From NCBI GenBank assembly GCA_965225935.1, contig CBDDCC010000013.1:248001-312000 (forward strand): 64,000 nucleotides of DNA. Reading direction: 5' to 3'. Of this stretch, positions 41,456 to 52,289 are shown in pieces. Below the pieces are notes generated by a model. The model saw only the letters and a list, made by a program, of their open reading frames with translations, made no database searches and was not told the DNA's origin. The position numbers and the translations under genes were made by a program. Each line of letters opens with the position of its first letter. The first letter of the stretch is position 1. This DNA comes from CALJXB01 sp965225935. Its GTDB lineage: Bacteria; Pseudomonadota; Alphaproteobacteria; Kiloniellales; JAKSDN01.

Positions 41456-42951
41456 ATGTCTCTTGTGCTCGAGTTGAACCGAAGCACCGATACATCCCTG
41501 CAAGTTCAGATCTTCGATCAGATCCGAAGCATGATACTCGACGGGCGGCTGAGGAGCGGTGACTCCCTGCCGGCCTCGCGCCTGCTCAGCGAACAAATCG
41601 GCGTTTCCCGCAATACGACGCTTCTCGCCTACGAGCGCCTGCTGGCCGAAGGCTATATCGAAACCAGGCCCTCGGTGGGCACTTTCGTGGGGCCTTGTCT
41701 TCCCGAATCGACCATGCAGCTTACCTGTCCGTCACCGGGAACCCTTGGCGGGATCGTCAACGGGAAGTGCCCTCCGGTCTGCTTCTCGGGCCGTGTGCAG
41801 CGGGTGGTCAACCCCCATCGCAAGGACATCGATCAGGACTTCTGGATCGGTCGGCCGGACCCGGCATCGTTCCCGCTCCAGCGCTGGCGCCGGCTTGTCA
41901 TGCAGCAACTGCCGCGGCTCGGCACCAATCTCACGGAGTATGGCGACCCGGCCGGTCTGCCGGTTCTGCGCCAGGCCATCGCGGACCATTTGGGCCCGGC
42001 GCGCGGGTTCGTCACCTCGGCCGACAACGTGGTGATCGTCGCCGGCTCCCAAGAAGGCCTCAACCTTGTCGCAAGGCTTCTCGTCAGGCCCAAGACACCC
42101 GTGGTTCTTGAGCAACCCTGCTACCAGGGCGCGGCCTATGTGTTCGAGAACCATGACGCCCATGTCCATCCGATCCCCGTAGACCGCTCCGGTCTGGACG
42201 TCGGTCTCTTGCCGAATCGCAAGTGTGGGCTTTGCTATGTGACGCCGTCTCATCAGTACCCGACCGGCGTCACCTTGTCCCTGGAGCGGCGGCTGCACTT
42301 GCTGGACTGGGCCAGCCGAACGAACTCCTACATCATCGAGGACGACTACGACAGCGACTTCCGATACCAAGGCGCCCCGTTGACCGCCCTCAAGGGTCTC
42401 GACGGACAAGGCCGCGTCATCTACATGGGCACCTTCTCCAAGTCGATCGGCGCCGGTATCAGGATCGGCTACCTTGTTGTCCCCGACGCCCTTGTCAAGC
42501 ACGCTCACTGTCTCAAGGGCCTGATGAACAATGGCCATCCGGTGCTCGAGCAATCCACCTTGGCCGAGTTCATGGTGCGGGGCGGATACAGTCGGCACCT
42601 CAGGCTTATCCGCCGGCGCTATAAGCTGCGCCGCGACTGTCTGATCGAAAAGCTGCAGGAGCATTTCGGCGACGTCGAGCTCATCGGAATCAGGGGCGGC
42701 ATGCATCTCGTCTGGCGCCTGCCCAGGGACTTCCCGAAACCGAGGACGTTCGAGTCGATCGCGCTCGCAAACAGAGTCGGTATCTATTCCCTGGAATCGG
42801 CGGCGGCGGAAACCTTCGGCCCCACGGAGTTCTGCGATCGCCTGATAGTGCTCGGCTATTCGTCGCTCACCGAGAAGGAGATATCGAAGGGTATCGAGAA
42901 TGTGGCGCGCGGCCTTGAGGCCTACACCCGGTCGAAGAAAGCCAAGGCGTC

Positions 42952-42955
<4 letters not shown>
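41456..42955 (+). CDS. MocR-type regulator (GntR helix-turn-helix fused to PLP aminotransferase fold)
   Basis: A 499-aa regulator. The GntR winged helix is at about 12-80 (LQVQIFDQIRSMILDGRLRS, SRLLSEQIGVSRNTTLLAYE). A type I aminotransferase-like domain follows at about 120-490. PLP-binding residues are kept: IIEDDYDSDFRY (Asp and Tyr near the cofactor) and Lys329 in MGTFSKSIGAGIRIGY, the Schiff-base lysine. MocR proteins use PLP and an amine or amino acid to control transcription. It lies between haoB and ccmF and overlaps ccmF by GTGA, so it is built into the hydroxylamine island. Hydroxylamine reacts readily with PLP aldehydes, which makes direct sensing conceivable (inference). Confidence 0.92.
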
Positions 42956-44975
<2,020 letters not shown>

Positions 44976-44979
<4 letters not shown>

Positions 44980-45533
44980 ACGAACGACCGCCGTCGTCGA
45001 TCTTGTGGAAAGTCGGCGCCTTGGCCGGCATTGCGGCCTTCCTCGTTGTTCTCTATGTCGCTCTATGGCGCAATCCCTCTCACATTCCATCGGCACAGAT
45101 CGGCAAGCCTGCCAAGGCGTTCACTCTGAATCGGCTGGGCGAGGATGGCTTCGTCAAGCTCGCTGACTACCGCGGCAAGTGGGTCGTGGTCAATTTCTGG
45201 GCATCTTGGTGCGGAGCATGCCGTCAGGAGCACGAACTCCTCGTAGACGCGGCCGAGCGCTTCGAGGACAACGCCAGGATCGATTTCCTGGGTGTCAACT
45301 TCCGTGACCAAGAGCGAGCCGCGCTCCGCTATCTGAAGCGAGAAGGGGCCTTTCCCTATCCCTCGGGCCGGGATCCCGATGGGCGCACCGGGATCGACTT
45401 TGGCGTTTACGGCCTTCCCGAGACCTTCTTCGTCAATCCGCGCGGTCAGATAGTCGCGCGCCACGTTGGCGTTTTGACGGGCGACGTGCTGACGAGGACT
45501 CTCGCGCCGGCCGTGGGGACGCAGGCCCAATGA
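44976..45533 (+). CDS. ccmG: Periplasmic thioredoxin CcmG/DsbE
   Basis: A 185-aa membrane-anchored thioredoxin-like protein. An N-terminal anchor (about 10-31) is followed by VVVNFWASWCGACRQEHELL with the redox pair Cys-Gly-Ala-Cys, and the cis-proline loop YGLPETFFVNPRG. It reduces apocytochrome cysteines or passes electrons to CcmH before heme attachment. The usual pair is WCPTC; the WCGAC here is a less common variant. It overlaps ccmF by ATGA. Confidence 0.94.
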
Positions 45534-45952
45534 TACGTTTCGCCATCCCGGTCCTGCTCGCGATGGCACTCTCGACGGCGGTCGAGGCCGGCAAATTGCG
45601 GGAGGAGCTGCCGGTCGACACCCGCGTGCGCGAGGTTGCCTCCAAGCTCCGCTGCCCGGTCTGTCAGGGCGAGTCGGTCTACGACTCCCATGCGGCCATC
45701 GCGCTCGAGATGAAAGCGATCATCTCGGAGAGGGTCGAAGCCGGCTACAGCGATGAAGAGATCGTTGCCTTCTTCGAGGAGCGCTATGGGGACTACGTTC
45801 TCATGCAGCCCCGCTTCAACGAGAAATACGCCTTCGTCTGGTTGGCGCCCTTCGCGGTTGCCCTCGGAGCCGTCCTGCTTGCTCTGCGCCGGCTTCGCAT
45901 GCGGCGCGCCGATAGCGGGTCTCTCGACGGGCCGACAGAGGCCTCGCGATGA
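45530..45952 (+). CDS. ccmH: Cytochrome c maturation protein CcmH (CycL type)
   Basis: A 140-aa protein with a signal peptide, the redox motif LRCPVCQGESVYDSHAAIAL, the conserved EEIVAFFEERYGDYVLMQP and one C-terminal membrane segment (about 102-120). CcmH holds and reduces apocytochrome cysteines together with CcmG. It overlaps both neighbours (ATGA at each junction), so ccmF-G-H-I is one coupled unit. Confidence 0.95.
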   Translation: MIRFAIPVLLAMALSTAVEAGKLREELPVDTRVREVASKLRCPVCQGESVYDSHAAIALEMKAIISERVEAGYSDEEIVAFFEERYGDYVLMQPRFNEKYAFVWLAPFAVALGAVLLALRRLRMRRADSGSLDGPTEASR

Positions 45953-46953
45953 CGATCTACTTCACGATCGTGCTGATGGCGCTGGTGGCCGGGGCCTTGA
46001 TCCTCTGGCCCTTGTGGCAGCGGACGGCCGACAGGCCCTTGGGCCAAGGACGGGAGAGGCTCGTCGATACGGCCCACTTGGTCGATGAGAGAGACCGGAT
46101 CGCCGTCCAGATGTCAGAGCTCGATATCGCTTGTGCCGAGGGAAAGATCGATGCCGGCACGTGTGAAGCGGAGAAGGCGGCCCTTGCCGTCCGAGGAGAG
46201 CGACTTCTGACGCAGTTGCAGCACAGCCGGTCTTTGGGTCGGGACGTCTCGGCGAGCTATGTTGCGCGTAGCTATCCCTGGCTCGGCCTGGTCTGCGGCA
46301 TCGCCTTCGTCTTGACGACCACGGCTCTCTCCATCGAGTTGGGCGGTCAAGGCCTGGACCCCACCGTTTCGCCGCATGCGGATGGGACCATCCCCTTGCC
46401 TACCGATCCCGAGATTGAGGGACAAAGGGTGGACGAAGGAGGCGAGGAATCGGAGTCCCTGCAGCCGCCGGTCTTCGGTGCGGACGGGCAGCCCGATATC
46501 GCTGCTATGGTTGCGCGCCTCGAAGCCCGGGTCGACGAGCCCGATGCGACACTCGACGACATCATGATGCTCGCCCGCAGCTACCGTGTTCTTGGCCGGG
46601 ACGAGGAAGTGGGCGAACTCTATGAGCGAGCCGTGCGCCTGGCGCCGAACGATCCGGAGGTGCTGATTGCCACGGGTTGGTTCCTGTCGTCGTCCGATGA
46701 CGAGGCAACCCGGCAGCGGGGCGACGCCCTGATCGACAAGCTGTTGCAGGCCAGCCCCGACAACCCGGAAGCCATGTGGCTGAAGAGCTTGGGCCTCGTC
46801 CGCCGACACAGAATCGACGAAGCGGTTGTCCTGCTGGAGCGGTTGGAGCCTCTCGTCGCCGGCAATCCGAAGGCAAGGCAGGCCGTTGCCAGTCTGCTCG
46901 ACCGGTTGGCGCAGTCCGCGGCCGCGCCGGCGATGGTGCCCAACGAGAACTGA
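45949..46953 (+). CDS. ccmI: CcmI-type apocytochrome chaperone (TPR)
   Basis: A 334-aa protein with an N-terminal membrane segment (about 3-21), a coiled-coil loop (VDERDRIAVQMSELDIACAE), a second membrane segment (about 108-128) and a C-terminal TPR-like region (MLARSYRVLGRDEEVGELYE, AVRLAPNDPEVLIATGWFLS) in the periplasm. CcmI presents the apocytochrome C-terminus to CcmF/CcmH. Its end (residues beyond 300) is alanine-rich and ordinary. Confidence 0.9.
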   Translation: MTIYFTIVLMALVAGALILWPLWQRTADRPLGQGRERLVDTAHLVDERDRIAVQMSELDIACAEGKIDAGTCEAEKAALAVRGERLLTQLQHSRSLGRDVSASYVARSYPWLGLVCGIAFVLTTTALSIELGGQGLDPTVSPHADGTIPLPTDPEIEGQRVDEGGEESESLQPPVFGADGQPDIAAMVARLEARVDEPDATLDDIMMLARSYRVLGRDEEVGELYERAVRLAPNDPEVLIATGWFLSSSDDEATRQRGDALIDKLLQASPDNPEAMWLKSLGLVRRHRIDEAVVLLERLEPLVAGNPKARQAVASLLDRLAQSAAAPAMVPNEN

Positions 46954-46974
46954 GAGCCCGCCAGGGAGGGAGCG

Positions 46975-48249
46975 ATGAACGAGACCGCGACGGCCGCCGC
47001 CCAGAAGGCCGGATGGACGCGCTCGGACTACGACGGCTTTTTCGAAAGCCGGATCGGCGACCTGCATCAAGAGGGCCGCTATCGGCGCTTCCTGCCCTTG
47101 CGCCGGGTGGCCGGTTCCTTCCCCCGAGCCGAGGCGCGATGCGCGGACCGGTCCAAGGAGATTACCTTGTGGTGCTCCAACGACTATCTCGGCATGGGCC
47201 AGCATCCGTCGGTTCTCCAGGCCATGACGGACGCGGTCGCTGATTTCGGAGCGGGCAGCGGGGGAACGCGCAACATCTCCGGCAGTCACCTCCTCATCGC
47301 GGATCTGGAAAGCGAGCTTGCGGACCTGCACGACAAGCCGGCTGGCTTGATCTTCACCTCCGGATACGTCGCCAACGAAGCGGCTCTGGGCACCATCGGA
47401 CGGTTGTTGCCGGACTGCGTTATCTACTCCGACGCGCTCAACCACGCCTCCATGATCCACGGCATCAGGGCCAGCCGGGCCGCCTATCACATTTTTCGCC
47501 ACAACGATCTGGAGCATCTCGAGGCGCTTCTCAGGACCGCCGATCCGGGGGTGGCCAAAGTGGTCGCCTTCGAATCCGTCTATTCGATGGACGGGGACTT
47601 CGCCCCCATCGAGGAGATCTGCGACCTGGCGGAGGCCTATGGCGCACTCACCTACCTCGACGAGGTGCACGCCGTCGGCATGTACGGGCCGCGCGGCGCG
47701 GGAGTTGCCGCGCGAGACGGCGTCATGGACCGCGTTGATGTGATTCAGGGGACGCTCGCCAAGGCCTTCGGCGTGATCGGCGGGTACATTGCCGGCTCAA
47801 GGCATCTGGTCGATGCCGTGCGCAGCTATGCGAGCGGCTTCATCTTCACGACCTCATTGCCGCCGGCCGTGGTCGCCGGCGCGCTCGCCAGCGTCCGGCA
47901 CCTGAAGAAAAGCGATGTAGAGAGGCGACGCCTGCACGAGCAGGCTCGCCGTCTGAAGCGATCGCTCGCCGAGGCCGGCATCGAGGTCATGCCTGGCGAG
48001 AGCCACATCGTGCCGGTCATGGTCAAGGATTCGGTCTTGTGCCGCCGGATATCCGATCGTCTTGTCGAGAGCTACGGCCTCTATGTCACGCCGATCAACT
48101 ACCCCACGGTCCCGCGGGGCACCGAGCGGCTGCGGATCACCGCGTCGCCGGTACACACCCATATGCAAATGGACGAGCTGGTCGGGGCGCTGCGCGAAGT
48201 TTGGCGGGACTTCGGCCTTTTGGGCGTCCGGCCGATATCGGACGGCTAG
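46975..48249 (+). CDS. hemA: 5-aminolevulinate synthase
   Basis: A 424-aa PLP enzyme that condenses glycine and succinyl-CoA to 5-aminolevulinate, the first step of heme synthesis in Alphaproteobacteria. WCSNDYLGMGQHPSVLQAM, GSGGTRNISGSHLLIADLE, ALNHASMIHGIRAS, TYLDEVHAVGMYGPRGAG and the Schiff-base lysine in GTLAKAFGVIGGYIAG are all present. The ribosome site (GGGAGGGAG) is strong. It lies between ccmI and ccmD and is probably an extra, pathway-dedicated copy that supplies heme for HAO; a housekeeping copy elsewhere is expected but cannot be seen here. Confidence 0.94.
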   Translation: MNETATAAAQKAGWTRSDYDGFFESRIGDLHQEGRYRRFLPLRRVAGSFPRAEARCADRSKEITLWCSNDYLGMGQHPSVLQAMTDAVADFGAGSGGTRNISGSHLLIADLESELADLHDKPAGLIFTSGYVANEAALGTIGRLLPDCVIYSDALNHASMIHGIRASRAAYHIFRHNDLEHLEALLRTADPGVAKVVAFESVYSMDGDFAPIEEICDLAEAYGALTYLDEVHAVGMYGPRGAGVAARDGVMDRVDVIQGTLAKAFGVIGGYIAGSRHLVDAVRSYASGFIFTTSLPPAVVAGALASVRHLKKSDVERRRLHEQARRLKRSLAEAGIEVMPGESHIVPVMVKDSVLCRRISDRLVESYGLYVTPINYPTVPRGTERLRITASPVHTHMQMDELVGALREVWRDFGLLGVRPISDG

Positions 48250-48264
48250 GGCAGTTCCGGCTCA

Positions 48265-48468
48265 ATGGGCGGGTTTCTGGAGATGGGCGGCTATGGTGCC
48301 TATGTGTGGCCATCGTACGGACTGGTGGCAGTCGTCATGATCGCACTACTGGTCCAGTCATGGCGGAGATTGAGCGCGCGCCGGCGGTCGCTCGAACGGC
48401 TTCGAGCCAAGCTGACGACGCGCCGTGGTCTCTCGCAGCCGCCCGGCCGGAAGGCGGCCGATCCATGA
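48265..48468 (+). CDS. ccmD: Heme exporter accessory protein CcmD
   Basis: A 67-aa membrane protein with the CcmD signature FLEMGGYGAYVWPSYGLVAV forming its single membrane segment, then a basic cytoplasmic tail (QSWRRLSARRRSLERL). CcmD helps release heme-loaded CcmE from the CcmABC complex. It stands 15 bases after hemA and closes the rightward run; nsrR converges on it from the right. Confidence 0.88.
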   Translation: MGGFLEMGGYGAYVWPSYGLVAVVMIALLVQSWRRLSARRRSLERLRAKLTTRRGLSQPPGRKAADP

Positions 48469-48578
48469 CGCGCCAGGACTCCATCGGTTCCTCGGCTAGC
48501 GGCGGCGCAGCGGCCTTTTCATCGACGGCCTCTCGGGACGAACCTGTCCTTCGTGGCTGTCGTTCGCTGGACCGGGAT

Positions 48579-49028
48579 TCATGGCCTGTCCCCGAGGCTT
48601 GCACCATGCAGCCGCCGCGCGATGTCGCGCTTCCTGAAGACCGCGTCGGCCAGGGTACGGCGGTCGAGCGCACCGAAGAAGGCCTCGCGGCCCTCGTGGA
48701 GAATCCCCTCCAAGCCGCAAGGGCCGGCGATCGCGCAGCGGCCGTTCTTGCGCATGCACTCCACAAGGCCGGTTCCCGCCTCCGCTTGGCGAATGACCTC
48801 GCCAATCCGTATGTCTTCGGGCTTGAGGGCCAGTCTGAGGCCACCGCCCTTGCCTCTGCTGGCCGCGACGTATCCTTGGCGCGCCAGCCATTGCGATGCC
48901 TTGGCCACGTGATGGGTCGATATGCCGTAGCGCTCGGCGATCTGCCGCGCGGGCGCTTTCTCCCCGTCGGCGACGGCGAGATAGATCAAGATCCTGAGGC
49001 AGTAGTCGGAGAAGGTTGTTATCTGCAT
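48579..49028 (-). CDS. nsrR: NO-sensing Rrf2-family repressor NsrR
   Basis: A 149-aa Rrf2 regulator. The winged helix is at about 1-75 (MQITTFSDYCLRILIYLAVA, ISTHHVAKASQWLARQGYV). Three cysteines, Cys91, Cys98 and Cys104 (LVECMRKNGRC, AIAGPCGLEG), match the iron-sulfur ligands of NsrR in number and approximate spacing. NO nitrosylates the cluster and releases DNA. It is divergent from the nor genes. A near-palindromic NsrR-type site lies over their promoter (49077-49099), consistent with control of NO reduction by the product or by-product of HAO. Confidence 0.92.
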   Translation of the reverse strand: MQITTFSDYCLRILIYLAVADGEKAPARQIAERYGISTHHVAKASQWLARQGYVAASRGKGGGLRLALKPEDIRIGEVIRQAEAGTGLVECMRKNGRCAIAGPCGLEGILHEGREAFFGALDRRTLADAVFRKRDIARRLHGASLGDRP

Positions 49029-49051
49029 GCGTCATTCATGACCGATCGCGA

Positions 49052-49079
49052 TTGACATGGCAAACATGGTATCGATAAT
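49052..49079 (+). promoter_or_regulatory. Sigma-70 promoter of the nor operon
   Basis: A perfect TTGACA (49052-49057), a 16-base spacer and GATAAT (49074-49079, five of six consensus bases). It points to norS, with a leader of about 35 bases, and its -10 box overlaps the NsrR-like site. Confidence 0.7.
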
Positions 49080-49099
49080 AGGTATTTCAAATTCGTATT
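49077..49099. promoter_or_regulatory. NsrR-type operator (11-1-11 inverted repeat)
   Basis: Half-sites AATAGGTATTT and AAATTCGTATT are separated by a single C. They are inverted repeats of one another at 9 of 11 positions, and each agrees with about 8 of 11 bases of the published NsrR half-site (AAGATGCATTT type). It lies over the -10 and start-site region of the norS promoter and 50 bases from the divergent nsrR gene, so autoregulation is possible. Confidence 0.65.
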
Positions 49100-49121
49100 T
49101 TCCAGAAATCGCGGAGAACCC

Positions 49122-49625
49122 ATGCAGACGACCGTCTTGACGATCACCCTCGTACTCATGGCCGCCGTCGCTCTGGTCTTTCTCATGGCTGTACGGTCGG
49201 CGAACGCCGATTCCGGTGCGGGCGTTGCCGAGGCGCACCGCGGCAAGCTTTTCTGGGCGCTGCTCCTTCTCGGGGCGGTGGTGACGGTTCTCTCGTTGCG
49301 GGAGTGGCCCTATGCCGTAGCGGCCGGAAGCGACGTCGTCACGGTGAATGCGACCGCCGGGCAATGGTACTGGGAGATCGATCGGCGAGAAATCCCGGTC
49401 GGCAAGACGGTGGTTTTCAATCTGCACGCAGACGACGTGAACCACGGCTTCGGTGTGGCCGATTCCTCCGGGAACCTCCTGTTCCAAACGCAGGCCATGC
49501 CGGGCTACGTCAATCAAGTGGAGTATGCCTTCACCGAGGTCGGGAGCTACCGGGTGCTCTGCTTGGAGTTCTGCGGTGTCGGTCATCACGACATGATCGA
49601 CACCTTCGACGTGGTCGCTAACTGA
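49122..49625 (+). CDS. norS: sNOR small subunit, CuA-domain heme-copper oxidase subunit II (NorS)
   Basis: A 167-aa membrane-anchored subunit with two N-terminal hydrophobic segments (about 5-24 and 43-58) and a periplasmic cupredoxin domain. CuA ligands are visible: His108 (DDVNHGFGV), Cys147, Glu149, Cys151, His155 and Met158 in VLCLEFCGVGHHDM. It is shorter than ordinary cytochrome oxidase subunit II. The gene order subunit II, subunit I, SenC, OrfX equals the norS-norY-senC-orfX operon of ammonia-oxidizing bacteria. It would feed electrons from periplasmic donors to NorY for NO reduction to nitrous oxide. Confidence 0.88.
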   Translation: MQTTVLTITLVLMAAVALVFLMAVRSANADSGAGVAEAHRGKLFWALLLLGAVVTVLSLREWPYAVAAGSDVVTVNATAGQWYWEIDRREIPVGKTVVFNLHADDVNHGFGVADSSGNLLFQTQAMPGYVNQVEYAFTEVGSYRVLCLEFCGVGHHDMIDTFDVVAN

Positions 49626-49636
49626 GGAGAGAGCCT

Positions 49637-51082
49637 GTGTCCGAAGCCAAGCTGGCGCCTCACGCCGGCGCCGTGAAGCTCACGATGTTGATCGCCGGCG
49701 CGGTCTTCGCACTGATGATGGCGGTTGGCCTTTTGATGCGCGCCGCGCAGGGAAACATGGTCGCGCTCGATCCGGCCTTCTTCTATCAACTGCTGACGGC
49801 TCATGGCGCCGGCATGGTGGGCACCGCGGCTCTGTCGGGCGCGGCCATCATGTGGTACTTCGTCGGCCGCTACGTTCGGCTGAGCGCCGGATCCTACTGG
49901 GCCTTCCTGGCCCTGTTCCTCTTGGGCGTCGTCTTCATCCTCGTCGCCATATTCATCGGCGGATACGGCGGAGCCTGGACCTTCCTTTTTCCCTTGCCCG
50001 CGAAACCGGGCGGCGCCTGGGACCCTTGGGCCGCGGCCTTGTTCATGCTGGGCTACACCGCGATCGGCGTCGGTTTCCTCCTCTATCACCTTGCAATCGG
50101 TCTCGCGATCATCAAGCGCTACGGGGGACTCGCCAGGGCGCTCGGCTGGCCCGTCGCCTTCGGCGGCGCCGATCCCAACGACGGCCCGCCGCCGACCATC
50201 GTCGCGGCGGCTACCGTCACCATCTTCAACACGCTGGGAATCGTGGTCGGTGCGGCCGTCCTGATCGCGAGCCTGGTGAACTTGCTGGTTCCGGGTTTTG
50301 CCGTCGATGCGCTGCTGGCGAAGAACATGATCTATTTCTTCGGCCATGTCTTCATCAATGCGTCCATCTACATGGCCGTGATCGCGGTCTACGAGATTAT
50401 CCCCGAGTACACCGGGAAGCCTTGGAAGGCATCGCGGGTATTCGTGCTTTCCTGGACCTCCATCCTCCTGTTCGTGATGGCGGTCTATCCGCATCACCTG
50501 CTTCAGGACATGGTGATGCCGGGCTGGATGCTCGTCATGGGGCAGATTGTGTCCTACCTGAGCGGCTTGCCTTTGCTCGTCGTCACCGCCTTCTCGCTTT
50601 GCGTCTTCCTTTCCGGTTCCAAGCTTCGCTGGGACCTGGCGTCGTCCTTCCTCGTGCTGGCCGTGGCCGGATGGTCCATTGGAACGGTTCCCGCAATCGT
50701 CGACGGCATGATCGTCGTGAACAAGGTGATGCACAACACCCAGTGGGTGCCGGGCCATTTCCACATCTATCTGCTGCTCGGCGAAGTGGCGATGAGCTTC
50801 GGCTTCATGGCTTGGCTGGTTCGCCGCGAAGACGCCGCGCGGACTCGGATGAGCGTCCTCGATCGCGTGGCCTTCTCGCTCTATGCCGTCGGCGGGGCCG
50901 GGTTCGCGCTGGTCTTCTTGGTCTCCGGCGCCATGTCGATACCGCGGCGCTGGGCAGTGCACTTGCCGGACTGGGTGGTGCAGGACCGAATCGCCACGGC
51001 CTTCGCCGCTCTCGTCGTGCTCTCGACCCTGGTCATCGTTCTGAAGTACCTGTTCGGTTTAGGGCGGACCGGGAAGGCATGA
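49637..51082 (+). CDS. norY: sNOR catalytic subunit, heme-copper oxidase subunit I-like (NorY)
   Basis: A 481-aa protein with about 12 membrane segments. Metal ligands are His56 (TAHGAGM, low-spin heme), His237 (FFGHVFINASIYM), His286-His287 (YPHHLLQD) for the second metal of the active site, His374 (active heme) and His376 (low-spin heme) in VPGHFHIYLL. The tyrosine that oxygen-reducing oxidases cross-link four residues after the first metal His is Asn241, so proton-pumping O2 reduction of the usual kind is unlikely. That and the operon partners identify it as sNOR-type nitric oxide reductase. It begins with GTG behind TGAGGAG. Confidence 0.88.
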   Translation: MSEAKLAPHAGAVKLTMLIAGAVFALMMAVGLLMRAAQGNMVALDPAFFYQLLTAHGAGMVGTAALSGAAIMWYFVGRYVRLSAGSYWAFLALFLLGVVFILVAIFIGGYGGAWTFLFPLPAKPGGAWDPWAAALFMLGYTAIGVGFLLYHLAIGLAIIKRYGGLARALGWPVAFGGADPNDGPPPTIVAAATVTIFNTLGIVVGAAVLIASLVNLLVPGFAVDALLAKNMIYFFGHVFINASIYMAVIAVYEIIPEYTGKPWKASRVFVLSWTSILLFVMAVYPHHLLQDMVMPGWMLVMGQIVSYLSGLPLLVVTAFSLCVFLSGSKLRWDLASSFLVLAVAGWSIGTVPAIVDGMIVVNKVMHNTQWVPGHFHIYLLLGEVAMSFGFMAWLVRREDAARTRMSVLDRVAFSLYAVGGAGFALVFLVSGAMSIPRRWAVHLPDWVVQDRIATAFAALVVLSTLVIVLKYLFGLGRTGKA

Positions 51083-51705
51083 CCTACCCCTCCTCGATAG
51101 GCAACGTGGTTCCATCCTGCCTCGCCGTGCTGGTCGGCATCTCTGTTTTGTGGACTGCGACGGACGGCTTTCGGGCCGTTACGGAGGAAGCCGCGCGGAG
51201 ATTGAGCGCCGCCGAGAACCGTCCCGTTCTGCCTCGGTTGGTTCTCGAGGATATGAACGGCGGACCGCTGCGGCTCGGCCACGAGCCGGGGTCGGCCGAC
51301 AAGATCACGTTTGTCGAGTTCATCTACACAAGTTGCGCGACGATCTGCCAGACGTCGGCGGGCGACTATGCGGCTCTGCGGGATCGGATCGAACGGTCGA
51401 ACCTTGGCGACGCCGTCCGGCTGATCTCCATCAGCTTCGATCCTCTGCGCGACGAACCTGCGGACTTGCGCCAGTATGCCGAGCGCCACGGCGCCGACGG
51501 ATCGGTTTGGACCGTTGCCCGTGCGCAGCCGGACGACGTCGCGCTGATCGCCCGGACTTTCGGCTTGAGGGTGATCCCCGACGGCTGGGGCGGCTACCAA
51601 CACAACGCCGCCATCCACCTGATCGATCAGCGGGGCCGTCTGGCGGCCATTGTCGATACCGACGCCGTCGATCTGGCGATGCGGAACCTGCGCGAAATGC
51701 TGTGA
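51079..51705 (+). CDS. senC: SCO1/SenC copper-insertion protein
   Basis: A 208-aa membrane-anchored thioredoxin-fold copper chaperone. The N-terminal anchor (about 7-26) is followed by copper ligands Cys86 and Cys90 in FIYTSCATICQTS and a His at about 175 or 180 in YQHNAAIHLID. SISFDPLRDEPADLRQYAER is the usual SCO signature. The canonical pair is CxxxC in TxCPxxC context; here Pro is replaced (SCATIC). It delivers copper to the CuA site of NorS. ATGA overlap with norY. Confidence 0.93.
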   Translation: MTYPSSIGNVVPSCLAVLVGISVLWTATDGFRAVTEEAARRLSAAENRPVLPRLVLEDMNGGPLRLGHEPGSADKITFVEFIYTSCATICQTSAGDYAALRDRIERSNLGDAVRLISISFDPLRDEPADLRQYAERHGADGSVWTVARAQPDDVALIARTFGLRVIPDGWGGYQHNAAIHLIDQRGRLAAIVDTDAVDLAMRNLREML

Positions 51706-52289
51706 TGCGCTCCGCCGCCTTTGTCCTCTCCGCCCTGCTTTTGTGCGGCTGCGCGGCCGGCCATCGCATCCTGGAAGCTGACCCGGTGACACATGTGCTG
51801 GTCATGCTGCCGCTGCTGGCGATCTCCGGCAGCCTGCTCGTGGCGGCGACCGAATTGCGGTCCCTGGTCATAGCCGAGCGCTACGCGAACGCCCTTTCTC
51901 TCCTGGCGACCTTCACCATTCTCTTCTGGATGTTGCCCCGCTACATCGATGCCTCCCTGACCAGTCCGGCGATTGCGTGCGCCAAGTTCGTATCCCTTCC
52001 GATACTCGTCGGTGGAGTCCTGGCTGTCGCCTGGAGACAGTCGACCCCCCTCCTGCGCGGCTTCCTGAAGGCCAACGCCATTTCCATGCTGGGGGTTCTT
52101 GCCTTCCTCTACACCCACGCGCCCGTCCGCATCTGCAATTCCTACCTGGTCGCCGACCAGGAACGGCTCGGCTATGGCTTCCTCTTCGCCGCCTTCGGCT
52201 TGGCGGCGGCTTGGACCCTACCGCTGTTTCTCCCACCTTCGAGCAACCGGCCCGTGCCCTCCGCCGCCGCGGAGACCGCAGGGCCATGA
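51705..52289 (+). CDS. OrfX-type membrane protein of the sNOR operon
   Basis: A 194-aa membrane protein with a signal-like, lipobox-like start (MRSAAFVLSALLLCGCAAGH) and about five further hydrophobic segments (THVLVMLPLLAISGSLLVAA, SLLATFTILFWMLP, FVSLPILVGGVLAVAW, ISMLGVLAFLYTH, and LLFAAFGLAAAWTLPLFL-like end). It occupies the orfX place of norSY-senC-orfX operons. Its function is unknown; assembly or anchoring of the reductase is the natural guess. TGATG overlap with senC, ATGA overlap with nirC. Confidence 0.82.
   Translation: MRSAAFVLSALLLCGCAAGHRILEADPVTHVLVMLPLLAISGSLLVAATELRSLVIAERYANALSLLATFTILFWMLPRYIDASLTSPAIACAKFVSLPILVGGVLAVAWRQSTPLLRGFLKANAISMLGVLAFLYTHAPVRICNSYLVADQERLGYGFLFAAFGLAAAWTLPLFLPPSSNRPVPSAAAETAGP

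Noticed and set aside
46114..47670. A 518-codon open frame antisense to ccmI and hemA
   Set aside because: It mirrors two genes with clear motifs; its protein has no recognisable domain and the composition of reverse-strand GC-rich coding DNA.
49586..50962. A 458-codon antisense frame across norY
   Set aside because: Highly charged His/Asp/Glu-rich translation typical of the reverse of a membrane-protein gene.
49122..51082. Ordinary aa3- or cbb3-type cytochrome oxidase
   Set aside because: The active-site Tyr is replaced by Asn241, the CuA subunit is unusually short, and the gene order equals norSY-senC-orfX.
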